13,349 bases of DNA, from the NCBI GenBank assembly GCA_039184055.1, contig JBCDBH010000154.1, forward strand, positions 1-13,349. The letters are read 5' to 3'. The first letter of the stretch is position 1; every line of letters begins with the position of its first letter. The notes beneath the pieces are model-generated. The model was given only the letters and a program-made list of their open reading frames with translations, had not been told where the DNA came from and ran no database searches. Below are positions 1-6,588 of this stretch, piece after piece. Source of the stretch: JBCDBH01 sp039184055. Lineage in GTDB: Bacteria > Acidobacteriota > Thermoanaerobaculia > Multivoradales > J023. The translations under genes and the position numbers were made by a program.

Positions 1-1016
1 TCTCCCACCACCAGCTGCGTCTCCGCGCCCACCTCGAGGAACGACACCTTCACCCCCATATCCGGGAGGATGCGGGGATCCAGCTGATCGAAACCGATGC
101 GCACCATCACCGTCGCCTTCTGCCGATCCGCCGTCGGCACCGGCAAAATCACCGTCGCCGGAATCTGCCACTGCGGATAGGCATCGAGCGTCGCCACCAC
201 GCCCTGGCCTGGGCGCACGCGGTCGATATAGGCCTCGTTCACATCCACCTCGATCTCGAGCGACGCCATATCGACGATCGTGCCGATACCCGTACGTGTA
301 AAGCCACCACCCGCCGACACCGGCGAAATCATCTCGCCCGGCTGCGCGTCCTTCGTCACCACCACGCCGCCAAACGGCGCGCGGATCACCATGTCGTCGA
401 GCTGCGTCTTCGACAGCGCCACCGACTCCTCGGCCACCTTCACATCGTCCTTGGCATTCGCCAGCCGCGCCACCAGCGCGTCGTAGGCCGCTTGCGCCGC
501 GTCCAAATCCGCCTGCGACGACACATCCGCCGCCACCAGCTCCCGGGCGCGATTCAAATCCAGCTCCGCCTCCCGGATCCGCACCTCGATCTCCGCCAAA
601 TTCGACCGCGCCTCCCCGAGCTGCGCTCGCGCCAGCTCCCAGCGTCGCCGCTCCAACGAATCATCTAGCGTCGCCACGATCTCATCGTCCGCGACCTCCA
701 TCCCCTCCTCGATCAACACCTCACGGATCTTGCCCGTCACCTTCGACGACACCGTCGCCCGTCGACGCGGCGTCACATAACCCGTCGCCTCCAGCACCGC
801 GCCCGCCGTCGCCGCCGCGCGCCCACCCTCCGACTCCACCGTCGCCACCCGCACCTCCGTCGGTGCCTGCTGGCGAAACCAGAAAAAAGCCGCCACCGCC
901 AACGCCACCAACACTAGCGCCGCGATCGCCACAACCACCTTGCCGCCGCGGCCCCCGTCCCGGTCATCCGCGTCGATCGAAAGCTCAGCTAGCCGACTCT
1001 TGCCATTCTCAGCCAT
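1..1016 (-). CDS. HlyD/RND-family efflux periplasmic adaptor (membrane fusion protein), C-terminus beyond the window
   Basis: The minus-strand frame is open from an ATG at 1016 to the window edge (338 codons). An AAGGA ribosome site lies at 1024-1028, 7 nt before the ATG. Order of parts: charged cytoplasmic tail, one membrane anchor at about residues 26-47 (VVVAIAALVLVALAVAAFFW), a first beta-barrel/lipoyl half (ATGYVTPRRRATVSSKVTGKI), a long Glu/Ala/Arg-rich coiled-coil hairpin at about 120-205, the second lipoyl half (IRAPFGGVVV, followed by QPGEMISP), then beta-barrel strands with ASLEIEVDVNE. These are the hallmarks of HlyD/MacA/AcrA-type adaptors, which link an inner-membrane ABC or RND pump to an outer-membrane channel. 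The anchor is a membrane segment rather than a lipoprotein signal, which favours the MacA/HlyD style and an ABC partner further left (inference). The substrate cannot be told. The extreme C-terminus is missing only because of the window edge. Confidence 0.93.
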   Translation of the reverse strand, partial: MAENGKSRLAELSIDADDRDGGRGGKVVVAIAALVLVALAVAAFFWFRQQAPTEVRVATVESEGGRAAATAGAVLEATGYVTPRRRATVSSKVTGKIREVLIEEGMEVADDEIVATLDDSLERRRWELARAQLGEARSNLAEIEVRIREAELDLNRARELVAADVSSQADLDAAQAAYDALVARLANAKDDVKVAEESVALSKTQLDDMVIRAPFGGVVVTKDAQPGEMISPVSAGGGFTRTGIGTIVDMASLEIEVDVNEAYIDRVRPGQGVVATLDAYPQWQIPATVILPVPTADRQKATVMVRIGFDQLDPRILPDMGVKVSFLEVGAETQLVVG

Positions 1017-1339
1017 CACCACATCCTTCGATGTTCAAACGTCCCGACGTGCTTCGAGACGATGTACGAATTCTAAAGCGTGTAGATGCATACCCATGAT
1101 GACAAACGTCATCGGGTTGGGCTACTCGTTAGGTTCGGAGTCGAGCTTGGACTGGACGCGATCGAGCTTGGAAATACACGTACTGGTGGTGGTGTGTTCA
1201 GAATCGAATGTAGACCTCGTCATCAGCAACACTTGGTTCAAATATGAATGCCACAGTAGAGCTCTTTAGACTCTAGGTAGCTACTCAAAAAAGCTGCTCG
1301 ATCGCTGGCACTTCATCTTGTTGACGGGAATCGAAGGGA
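1017..1339. other. Intergenic region upstream of the adaptor gene
   Basis: This 323-bp gap lies between two minus-strand genes and has visibly lower GC than its flanks. I see no protein-like frame, tRNA or convincing terminator. It should hold the promoter of the adaptor gene, but no good -35/-10 pair is evident on the minus strand. It contains one inverted repeat (1098-1113, listed separately), a short direct repeat of TCGAGCTTGGA at 1141-1151 and 1162-1172, and an 8-bp palindrome AGAGCTCT at 1258-1265. Confidence 0.6.
1098..1113. promoter_or_regulatory. Inverted repeat, possible operator of the adaptor gene
   Basis: GATGAC-AAAC-GTCATC is a perfect 6-4-6 inverted repeat about 80 bp upstream of the adaptor start codon. 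Efflux operons are often controlled by TetR- or MarR-type repressors that bind such sites; no regulator gene is adjacent here, so the operator role is only an inference. It could also be chance. Confidence 0.3.
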
Positions 1340-2293
1340 TCAGTCTCCCGGCGCCCAGCCCAGTCTGGACAGACCTCGGTGAACGAGACGTAGCGTTTCC
1401 GCCTCGCTCTCATCCAGGACCTGGTCGCTCATGAACTGCGTCAGAAAACCGGTGAAGAGCATGCCGTGAAGCGCGCGAACTTGTTCCGCGCCCAGCCCGA
1501 GACGCTGCGCGGTGGCCTGAAGGTGTTCGATCTCGCGATCGGTGATCTCGAAGTCCGCCATGGCGACGCAAAGAGCTTCGCTGTATTTCTGCATGGCGTT
1601 GGGCGTGGAATCGAGCCTGGCCCGGGTGCGATCGAAGCGACTCAGCGTGCGACCCGAGCGCGGCACGCCATGATGCTCGACGATCGGCAGATTGCTAAGA
1701 CTCGCGAGGATCCGGCTGCCGTTGCCGAGTCGCTGCAGATCGCCGAAGGTCTCGATCTTCTTGTCCGAGGCGACCTGCAGGTAGTTGCGTAGCAACACCA
1801 AAGACGCCACGGCATCGTGACCCGCGCAATGCGCTTCGACGAGATCGATCTGGCGATCCCGACACGCCGTGGACAGATCGCAACGCTTTCCGAGCTCGAG
1901 CATCGGACGGAGCTGCATGATGCAGACATACGGCGGGTCGACCTCGATGCCCAGGCGCGCGAACTCATAGCGAAGAAAACGTATATCGAAGCTGACGTTG
2001 TACGCGGCGAGCACACACCCGGCGAGCGCCGACATGAGATCCCCCGCGATCACCTCGAACGTGGGCGCCCCGGCGACCTGACTCTCCAAGATGCCATTGA
2101 TCTCGAACGTCGCGAACGATCGTTGCGGATGGATCAGCGTGTCGAACACCGTCTCGGCTCGGCCACCCGGTTCGAGACGTGCGACCGAAATCTCGACAAC
2201 ACGATCATGCTCAGGGCTCAAGCCTGTGGTTTCGACATCGAAAATCGCAATCGGCGTGTCGGCGATCCGCCGGTCGAGCGGTGTGGCGTGCAT
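1340..2293 (-). CDS. DEDDh 3'-5' exonuclease (DnaQ/Pol III epsilon-like) with helical C-terminal domain
   Basis: 317 residues. The N-terminal ~170 residues form an exonuclease fold with all five DEDDh residues visible: D19 and E21 in FDVETTG, D103 in AAYNVSFD, then H155 and D160 in AHCAGHDAVAS. This chemistry removes nucleotides from 3' DNA or RNA ends using two metal ions. Residues ~234-317 are a separate, mostly helical acidic domain (AMADFEITDREIEHLQ, then LDESEAETLRLVHRGLSRLG) resembling TerB-like alpha-helical modules. No BRCT or UvrC-like GIY-YIG domain is seen. The ATG at 2293 is preceded by GAGGA with a short spacing. A stand-alone repair or RNA-processing exonuclease is more likely than the replicative epsilon subunit, because of the extra domain and lack of a clamp-binding motif (inference). 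It is separated from the next genes by ~80 bp. Confidence 0.88.
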   Translation of the reverse strand: MHATPLDRRIADTPIAIFDVETTGLSPEHDRVVEISVARLEPGGRAETVFDTLIHPQRSFATFEINGILESQVAGAPTFEVIAGDLMSALAGCVLAAYNVSFDIRFLRYEFARLGIEVDPPYVCIMQLRPMLELGKRCDLSTACRDRQIDLVEAHCAGHDAVASLVLLRNYLQVASDKKIETFGDLQRLGNGSRILASLSNLPIVEHHGVPRSGRTLSRFDRTRARLDSTPNAMQKYSEALCVAMADFEITDREIEHLQATAQRLGLGAEQVRALHGMLFTGFLTQFMSDQVLDESEAETLRLVHRGLSRLGWAPGD

Positions 2294-2314
2294 ATTTCCT
2301 CGCTAGTCTTCAGG

Positions 2315-2327
2315 GATTTTCAAAATC
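2315..2327. repeat. Short AT-rich palindrome upstream of the exonuclease gene
   Basis: GATTTT-C-AAAATC is a perfect 6-1-6 palindrome 22 bp upstream of the exonuclease start codon. It may be an operator or part of the promoter, but AT-rich palindromes of this size arise by chance. No clear promoter pair was found beside it. Confidence 0.25.
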
Positions 2328-2374
2328 TCGACGTGTCACCTGATGTTGTTGTTGGTCAAAAAGCCCAGGGAGGT

Positions 2375-2546
2375 CTATTCAGTGTCTCCAATCAAGAGCA
2401 GTGTTTCACCCATGGCGCGCAGATCGCTCAAGAACGTCTCAACAGCTGCAGGCTCGATCCAAGCCCGTACCGAGCCGACTGATGACTGCAAGAGCGTCGT
2501 CTTGAAAGGGATACAGGACGTCCGTGTAGAACTCTCGTTGAACCAT
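2375..2546 (-). pseudogene. Internally deleted nucleotidyltransferase (AbiEii-like) gene remnant
   Basis: Reading from an ATG at 2546, the first 28 codons (EFYTDVLYPFQDDALAVISR, then LGTG) look like the extreme N-terminus of the nucleotidyltransferases annotated as AbiEii/AbiGii toxin-family, whose active-site strand normally follows at once (GTGFYLTGGT-like). Here the frame runs into a stop at 2439-2441. One base over, from about 2461, a second frame reads WIEPAAVETFLSDLRAMGET and on to a TAG at 2375-2377, which looks like the normal C-terminus of the same family. So an internal deletion with junction near 2461-2463 seems to have removed the whole catalytic core and shifted the frame. The junction bases (GGC TT/GG) could share a T or TT with both flanks. 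The remnant starts 5 bp after the intact small gene upstream, the usual operon layout for the pair. The family match is from memory of family sequences, not a search. Confidence 0.65.
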
Positions 2547-2550
2547 CTAC

Positions 2551-2856
2551 TTACGTCGAACCTGGCGGCTCACCAGCCAAAAGCTCAGGATGGTTCTCGG
2601 GGAGCCACTCAGCCAAGAAATCGAGTCCACGTTTCCGGCTCTTCGAGCGCACCTTGTCACGCCATCTCGGCCAACCTTCGATCAATCGTCGAAACCCCAG
2701 GCTTCCAACAATCTCACGATAGGGCGCATACTCGATCAAGCGAACGGCTGCCCAGTCCTTTCCCAGGCGGCCAAACGTGAGCTCACCAGCGAGCATCAGT
2801 CGGAATTGCTCCTCGCTGATGTCGTAATCCCACACATAGGGCGATCGTGTGCTCAT
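2551..2856 (-). CDS. Small conserved-looking protein, upstream partner of the nucleotidyltransferase remnant
   Basis: About 101 residues from the ATG at 2856, preceded by AAGAGA at an 8-nt spacing; a TTG at 2862 would add two residues but sits too close to that site. The protein has no signal peptide or membrane segment. It opens with YVWDYDISEEQFRLML, has a central basic-aromatic stretch (RLIEYAPYREIVGSLGF, RLIEGWPRWRDKVRSKSRKR) and ends near FLAEWLPENHPELL. From memory, ~100-residue proteins of this type are often encoded just upstream of AbiEii-like nucleotidyltransferases, which would make it a possible antitoxin-like or accessory partner; I cannot verify that here. The frame is intact although the downstream gene is gutted, which argues against a simple toxin-only role or indicates a recent deletion. 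Molecular function is unknown. Confidence 0.75.
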   Translation of the reverse strand: MSTRSPYVWDYDISEEQFRLMLAGELTFGRLGKDWAAVRLIEYAPYREIVGSLGFRRLIEGWPRWRDKVRSKSRKRGLDFLAEWLPENHPELLAGEPPGST

Positions 2857-2939
2857 TCGCAAGATCTCTTGATGCTATGACAGTCTCTACTCAGACAAAC
2901 CCCCTTGATCGTACCATTCTCGACGCGTCACAAATCTTG

Positions 2940-2978
2940 TTCTCAAGTTTGAGAAGGTCGATTCTCAAGCCTGAGAAT
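2940..2978. promoter_or_regulatory. Two tandem copies of a TTCTCA-N4-TGAGAA inverted repeat
   Basis: Site 1 is TTCTCAAGTTTGAGAA (2940-2955). Site 2 is ATTCTCAAGCCTGAGAAT (2961-2978). They share both half-sites and the AG of the spacer, and their centres are 22 bp apart, about two helical turns, so a dimeric regulator would bind twice on the same face. They lie between the divergent small gene (start 2856) and the exported-protein unit (start 3115) and could control either. I do not recognise the motif as belonging to a named regulator. Confidence 0.6.
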
Positions 2979-2983
2979 TGCTC

Positions 2984-3018
2984 ATCTGACAGATCATGAC
3001 CTACTCAGGCTTTCTGAG
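2984..3018. promoter_or_regulatory. Two further, weaker inverted repeats continuing the tandem array
   Basis: ATCTG-A-CAGAT (2984-2994) and CTCAG-GCTTT-CTGAG (3004-3018) are centred at 2989 and 3011, so the four inverted repeats from 2940 on are spaced 22, 19.5 and 22 bp apart. The last contains the CTCA/TGAG core of the first two sites but with a wider gap; the first does not match the motif. A further short TTCT-C-AGAA lies at 3051-3059. These may be degenerate sites of the same array or chance palindromes. Confidence 0.35.
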
Positions 3019-3101
3019 CCGAGCAGGATTTCAAGAGCTGTTTCACGGTCTTCTCAGAACCGAAGGATGGCACCTCATTTGCTCTTCAAAGGTCATCAAC
3101 C

Positions 3102-3108
3102 AAGGAGG
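3102..3108 (+). promoter_or_regulatory. Strong ribosome binding site that fixes a GTG start
   Basis: AAGGAGG sits 6 nt before the GTG at 3115. It decides the start of the downstream gene against the in-frame ATG at 3067, which has no comparable site and would put a charged segment ahead of the signal peptide. Confidence 0.85.
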
Positions 3109-3114
3109 TTTGTC

Positions 3115-3456
3115 GTGAAATCACTCGGTCTTTTTCTGATTTTGGTACTGACGGGAGCTCCCCTGCTGGCGGTGGGTCAAACCTATTGGGGTTGTTATCA
3201 ATGTGACGACAACACGATCGGTGGGGTGATCCCGTGGGAATCGTGTGTGTGGGCTGGTGACAGTGAGCATGGTCGAGAGAGTTGCAATGAGCTGAATCTG
3301 GTCGTACAGCAGACGTGCGTGGTGTTTGGCACGGCCTGTTTCAATGTCGACGTCAATGGCAACGGTGGCTCGAATGGCTCGGGTGCGAATTGCACGGTGT
3401 ACAACGCTCAGGTGTGTCCGGCACAGTGCATGTCTTGCGAGAGATTGTTGTTGTGA
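3115..3456 (+). CDS. Small exported cysteine-rich protein, function unknown
   Basis: 113 residues from the GTG at 3115. The N-terminus is a clear Sec signal peptide (KSLGLFLILVLTGAPLLAVG) with likely cleavage after ~residue 22. The mature part has ten cysteines (GCYQCDD, WESCVW, RESCNE, QQTCVV, GTACFN, ANCTV, QVCPAQC, MSCE), enough for five disulphides, or a CxxC-type metal or redox site at GCYQC. A Gly/Asn/Ser linker (NGNGGSNGSGAN) separates a larger N-terminal Cys cluster from a C-terminal one. The protein is therefore probably periplasmic or extracellular and disulphide-bonded. No lipobox is seen. I do not recognise the family. Its stop overlaps the next start (TGATG), so the two products are probably made together and may work together. 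Confidence 0.85.
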   Translation: MKSLGLFLILVLTGAPLLAVGQTYWGCYQCDDNTIGGVIPWESCVWAGDSEHGRESCNELNLVVQQTCVVFGTACFNVDVNGNGGSNGSGANCTVYNAQVCPAQCMSCERLLL

Positions 3457-5642
3457 TGTGGTGGGTCTTGCTTCTCAGCCTTGCTACCTCGCTCCCACCG
3501 ACGGCGGAGGTTGGGATCACGGTAGCTGGTGAAGTTCCGGCTTCGGAGATGACGAATGGCTCGATGGTGTTGAGTCCGGTGCTGCCTGCCGGTCTCGAAG
3601 AACGACGACTGTCGATTCCCGACGACGGCGTGCTGACTCCGCGTCTGCCGGTACCCTCGTCGTGGCGGCTAGCCGCAGAGGTGCCCGGATGGTGGTCGCC
3701 GACAAAGACGGTGACGCTTCGCACGGGTGACGAGAAACTGGCGCGACGACTCGTGTTACGACCGGCGACACGAACGGTTGGCAAGCTCGTGGTCGAGGAC
3801 GGTGAGTCGTTGCCCACCGAGCTGACGATCCGTATGTTGCCGGTGGATGGGTTGAGCGGATCGACCGAGTGCGCGGTGGTCGAAACGGGTCGTTTTGACT
3901 GTGCGATCCCCGCTGGACGGCTCGATCTGGCTCTTCATGCGGATGGCTTCGTTCCACACTACCGTTGGCAGGCCGAAGCTCGAGTCGATGAGGTGCTCGA
4001 CCTCGAGACGTTGTCTTTGAAGCGAGGCGCATCGTTGGCGGGCTGGGTGGAAACCGAGACGAGAGTCGAAGACACTCCAATCTCCGTTCGCCTCGCACCC
4101 CGGGTGGCACCGAGTACCCAAGGCCGGCCAAACCGAGTTCGTGACGCGACGCTCGAGGTGGTGGCGGATCGCCGAGGTTTCTTTCAACTCGCCGGTATCA
4201 CCGCGGGTAGCTATTCTCTCGAAGCAGAAGGACCCGAACGCACCACGGCGACGCTCGGCCCAATCGAGGTGTGGCCGGATTCGGAGACACTGCTCCGCGA
4301 GCCGCTGGTTCTTCAACCTCCCACCGATCTGGAGCTTTCCATCTCTCCTCGAGTCGATCCACGCGGCGAACCGTGGCGCGCCCGTGTGTATCGACTATCC
4401 GACTTTGGCGAGATCGCCGAGCAGGCGAGCTTCGACGGGTCGGCGACGAAAAACGGTCGGGTAACGGTTTCGGATCAACACCCTGGACGCTTCTTCGTGA
4501 CCCTTCTCGACGCGTCGGGCAATGCAGTGTGGTCGGATTTCGGAGTCGAGCTAACTGGTCCCGACGATGCCGTGAAGGAGATCGACCTCACGCTGATCAA
4601 CATCGTCGGCGAGCTACGACTCGGTGATGAGCCGATCGAGGCGACGCTTTATTTTGGTCGCAAACACGGGGCGCTCAGCGTCGAGATGAACGCCGACGAA
4701 GAAGGAGCATTCTCCGGCACCCTGCCCCGCTCCGGACGGTGGACGGTCCAGGTCGAAGCTCCAAAACAGAGCATCGAAACCTTCACCAGCACCGAGGTCG
4801 AACCCGATGCCGAGGGTGAGGCCACCGTGAGCCTCACGCTGCCCGATACCTATCTCCATGGCCGTGTCACCCACGAATCGGGTGAGCCAGCCAGCGACGC
4901 GCGAGTATCGGTGCTTGGCGTGGCGGGACAGATTTCGACCCGCTCCGAAAATGACGGCAGCTTCGCCTTCCGCGCCTTGCCAGCCGACAGCATCGCGATT
5001 CGCGCGACGGGTCGTGATCGAACGAGCTGTTCACCGCAAACCGTCGACGTGCTCGAAGACGTCCCCACTGGACCGATCGAGCTTGTCTTACGCGACGCCA
5101 TGCCCGTCAGCGGACGCGTGCTCTCGCATCGTGGCCCGGTGGCCGGCGCCACGGTGACGATCGCACCGCTCGGTGGCGCGCGTGGCGATACGGTTCAGAC
5201 CGGTCTCGACGGCACCTTCCGAGCGCTCGTCTCATCCGATGCCGACCGCGCAGGGGTCACGGTCAGCCCACCGGGCTTTCCGCTCAAGGCCTTCGACATG
5301 GCTATCGAGCCGACACCCGTCGCGCTCTATGTCTCGGATGAGGGCGGAACACTCGAAGTCGCGCTTCCCGACAATCCCGAAGGTCGTGTGCTGACCGTCT
5401 GGCAAGACGGCGTCTTGCTACCCACAGGTGCTTTGGTGCGCTGGGCGATGGGTCACGGCATCCCGCCACGCTACGACGCCCGTTTGCTGATCTATCCACG
5501 GATGGCGCAAGGCACGTATCGAGCCTGTCTCGGCCACGCCGAGGTGCTCGAACCGAGCGAAGTCGAAAGCTGGACGGATCGCTCGACATGTGCGAGCGGA
5601 TTTCTCGGCCTGGGCGACGTCCTCTCCCTCTCGCTGCGCTGA
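3456..5642 (+). CDS. Large exported protein built of carboxypeptidase-regulatory-like beta-sandwich domains
   Basis: 728 residues from the ATG at 3456, which overlaps the previous stop and begins a signal peptide (MWWVLLLSLATSLPPTAEV). The open frame extends upstream to 3315, but that part overlaps the Cys-rich gene and would bury the signal. A GTG at 3453 is an alternative start. There are no catalytic motifs. The rest is a string of beta-rich units of about 80-110 residues, the clearest at ~465-545 (LHGRVTHESGEPASDARVSV, then DGSFAFRALPADSIAIRATG) and ~548-640 (VSGRVLSHRGPVAGATVTIA, then GLDGTFRA). The GxV-x-G-PVxGAxV / DGxFxF pattern marks CarboxypepD_reg-like or transthyretin-like folds that serve as binding or structural modules. 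The C-terminal ~100 residues differ and hold the paired-looking Cys (YRACLG, STCASG). No membrane anchor or C-terminal sorting tag is evident. Likely a periplasmic or surface binding/scaffold protein. Confidence 0.87.
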   Translation: MWWVLLLSLATSLPPTAEVGITVAGEVPASEMTNGSMVLSPVLPAGLEERRLSIPDDGVLTPRLPVPSSWRLAAEVPGWWSPTKTVTLRTGDEKLARRLVLRPATRTVGKLVVEDGESLPTELTIRMLPVDGLSGSTECAVVETGRFDCAIPAGRLDLALHADGFVPHYRWQAEARVDEVLDLETLSLKRGASLAGWVETETRVEDTPISVRLAPRVAPSTQGRPNRVRDATLEVVADRRGFFQLAGITAGSYSLEAEGPERTTATLGPIEVWPDSETLLREPLVLQPPTDLELSISPRVDPRGEPWRARVYRLSDFGEIAEQASFDGSATKNGRVTVSDQHPGRFFVTLLDASGNAVWSDFGVELTGPDDAVKEIDLTLINIVGELRLGDEPIEATLYFGRKHGALSVEMNADEEGAFSGTLPRSGRWTVQVEAPKQSIETFTSTEVEPDAEGEATVSLTLPDTYLHGRVTHESGEPASDARVSVLGVAGQISTRSENDGSFAFRALPADSIAIRATGRDRTSCSPQTVDVLEDVPTGPIELVLRDAMPVSGRVLSHRGPVAGATVTIAPLGGARGDTVQTGLDGTFRALVSSDADRAGVTVSPPGFPLKAFDMAIEPTPVALYVSDEGGTLEVALPDNPEGRVLTVWQDGVLLPTGALVRWAMGHGIPPRYDARLLIYPRMAQGTYRACLGHAEVLEPSEVESWTDRSTCASGFLGLGDVLSLSLR

Positions 5643-5664
5643 CGCCATGCAGTAGGCTGCCCCC

Positions 5665-6387
5665 ATGCCTGCCCACCAAACGCTCCCCGCCCCTCTCGAC
5701 GTCCTCGCCCAGGAGCTCGCGTCGATCGGCACGCTCGAACGCGCGACGAAGGAGAAGGAGTATCTGAAGAGCGCACGCTCCCACTTCGGGGTGCCGATTC
5801 CGGAGATCCGCAAACGCGCCAAGGCTTTGCTCAAACGGGAGAAGCCTGATCGCGAGCGGCTCTGGCACTGGGTGGATCTGCTGTGGACGGCCGGGGTGCA
5901 CGAGATGTGTTTCGCCGCGACGACGCTGCTTCGTTTTGGCAATCAGCTCGACGCAAGCGATCTACCTCGGATCGCGCAGCTCATTCGCGAAGCGAAGACC
6001 TGGGCGCTGGTCGATCCGCTGGCGATTTATGTGACGGGTTCACTGGTCGAAGCACATCCAAACGACGCCGACGCGGTGCTCGATGCCTGGTCGACCGATG
6101 AGGATTTCTGGGTCCGGCGCGCCGCGATGCTGGCCTTGCTCATCCCGTTACGCCAGGGCGAGGGCGATTGGACACGCTTCACTCGCTACGCCGACGCCAT
6201 GCTCGAGGAAAAGGAGTTCTTCATCCGCAAGGCGATCGGCTGGGTGCTCCGTGAACGCGCCAAGCGCCGCCCCGAGGAGGTGATCGCCTGGTCACAGCCA
6301 CGCTGGTCGAGGATGAGCGGGGTGACGCGACGCGAGGTGGTCAAGCCGCTCTCGGAGGCCGATCGCGCGCGTCTTGTCACCTCGTAG
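5665..6387 (+). CDS. AlkD-family DNA alkylation repair glycosylase
   Basis: 240 residues, matching the ~235-240 of AlkD. The sequence is an all-helical HEAT-like repeat protein (WVRRAAMLALLIPL, FFIRKAIGWVLRE). By alignment from memory with Bacillus cereus AlkD, the key residues are present: W113 and D117 in KTWALVDPLA (AlkD W109 and D113), R152 in VRRAA (R148), W193 in AIGWVLRE (W187) and Y33 (Y27). AlkD removes cationic alkylated bases such as 3-methyladenine and 7-methylguanine without flipping the base into a pocket, then leaves the abasic site to base-excision repair. The start has only a weak ribosome site. The gene lies 22 bp after the beta-sandwich gene and may be read from the same message, but there is no functional link in sight. 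It is followed at once by a large palindrome. Confidence 0.9.
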   Translation: MPAHQTLPAPLDVLAQELASIGTLERATKEKEYLKSARSHFGVPIPEIRKRAKALLKREKPDRERLWHWVDLLWTAGVHEMCFAATTLLRFGNQLDASDLPRIAQLIREAKTWALVDPLAIYVTGSLVEAHPNDADAVLDAWSTDEDFWVRRAAMLALLIPLRQGEGDWTRFTRYADAMLEEKEFFIRKAIGWVLRERAKRRPEEVIAWSQPRWSRMSGVTRREVVKPLSEADRARLVTS

Positions 6388-6391
6388 TGGT

Positions 6392-6588
6392 TAGCCCGCA
6401 TTTCTCACCAGCCCGCCGACTGCGGCGTGGAAACGCACGCAATCTCTGAGCGTGCTCGCGCTTCGCTCCCTCGACGTACCTCGGGTACGCCTACGGTCGC
6501 TCATCCCTGCGCTGCCCAGATCTCACGCACGTTTCCACGTCGTAGCGACGAACCGCTCGCTACGACGTTTGGTGAGCCATGCGGGCTA
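6392..6588. repeat. 197-bp nested palindrome (MITE/REP-like or structured-RNA-like element)
   Basis: The ends are inverted repeats: TAGCCCGCATTTCTCACCA (6392-6410) pairs with TGGTGAGCCATGCGGGCTA (6570-6588) at 17 of 19 positions. Nested inside are CGTGGAAACG (6426-6435) with CGTTTCCACG (6530-6539), TGAGCG (6447-6452) with CGCTCA (6498-6503), a tight hairpin CGTACC-TCG-GGTACG (6475-6489), and a 12-bp-stem hairpin ACGTCGTAGCGA (6537-6548) with TCGCTACGACGT (6557-6568). The last one overlaps the CGTGGAAACG pairing by three bases, so the two compete or stack. There is no open reading frame of note. The element begins 4 bp after the AlkD-family stop codon and may act as a terminator. Its form suggests a dispersed element; copies elsewhere cannot be seen from this window. 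Confidence 0.75.

Noticed and set aside
1817..2482. Plus-strand open frame of 221 codons across the exonuclease gene
   Set aside because: It is the antisense of a gene with all DEDDh catalytic residues, and the product is Arg-rich with no family features.
3067..3114. ATG at 3067 as start of the Cys-rich protein
   Set aside because: No ribosome site, and it adds a charged segment before the signal peptide. AAGGAGG sits correctly for the GTG at 3115.
3315..3455. Upstream extension of the beta-sandwich gene (open frame from 3315)
   Set aside because: It overlaps the Cys-rich gene out of frame and would place ~47 residues ahead of a good signal peptide. The ATG at 3456 overlaps the previous stop and starts the signal sequence.
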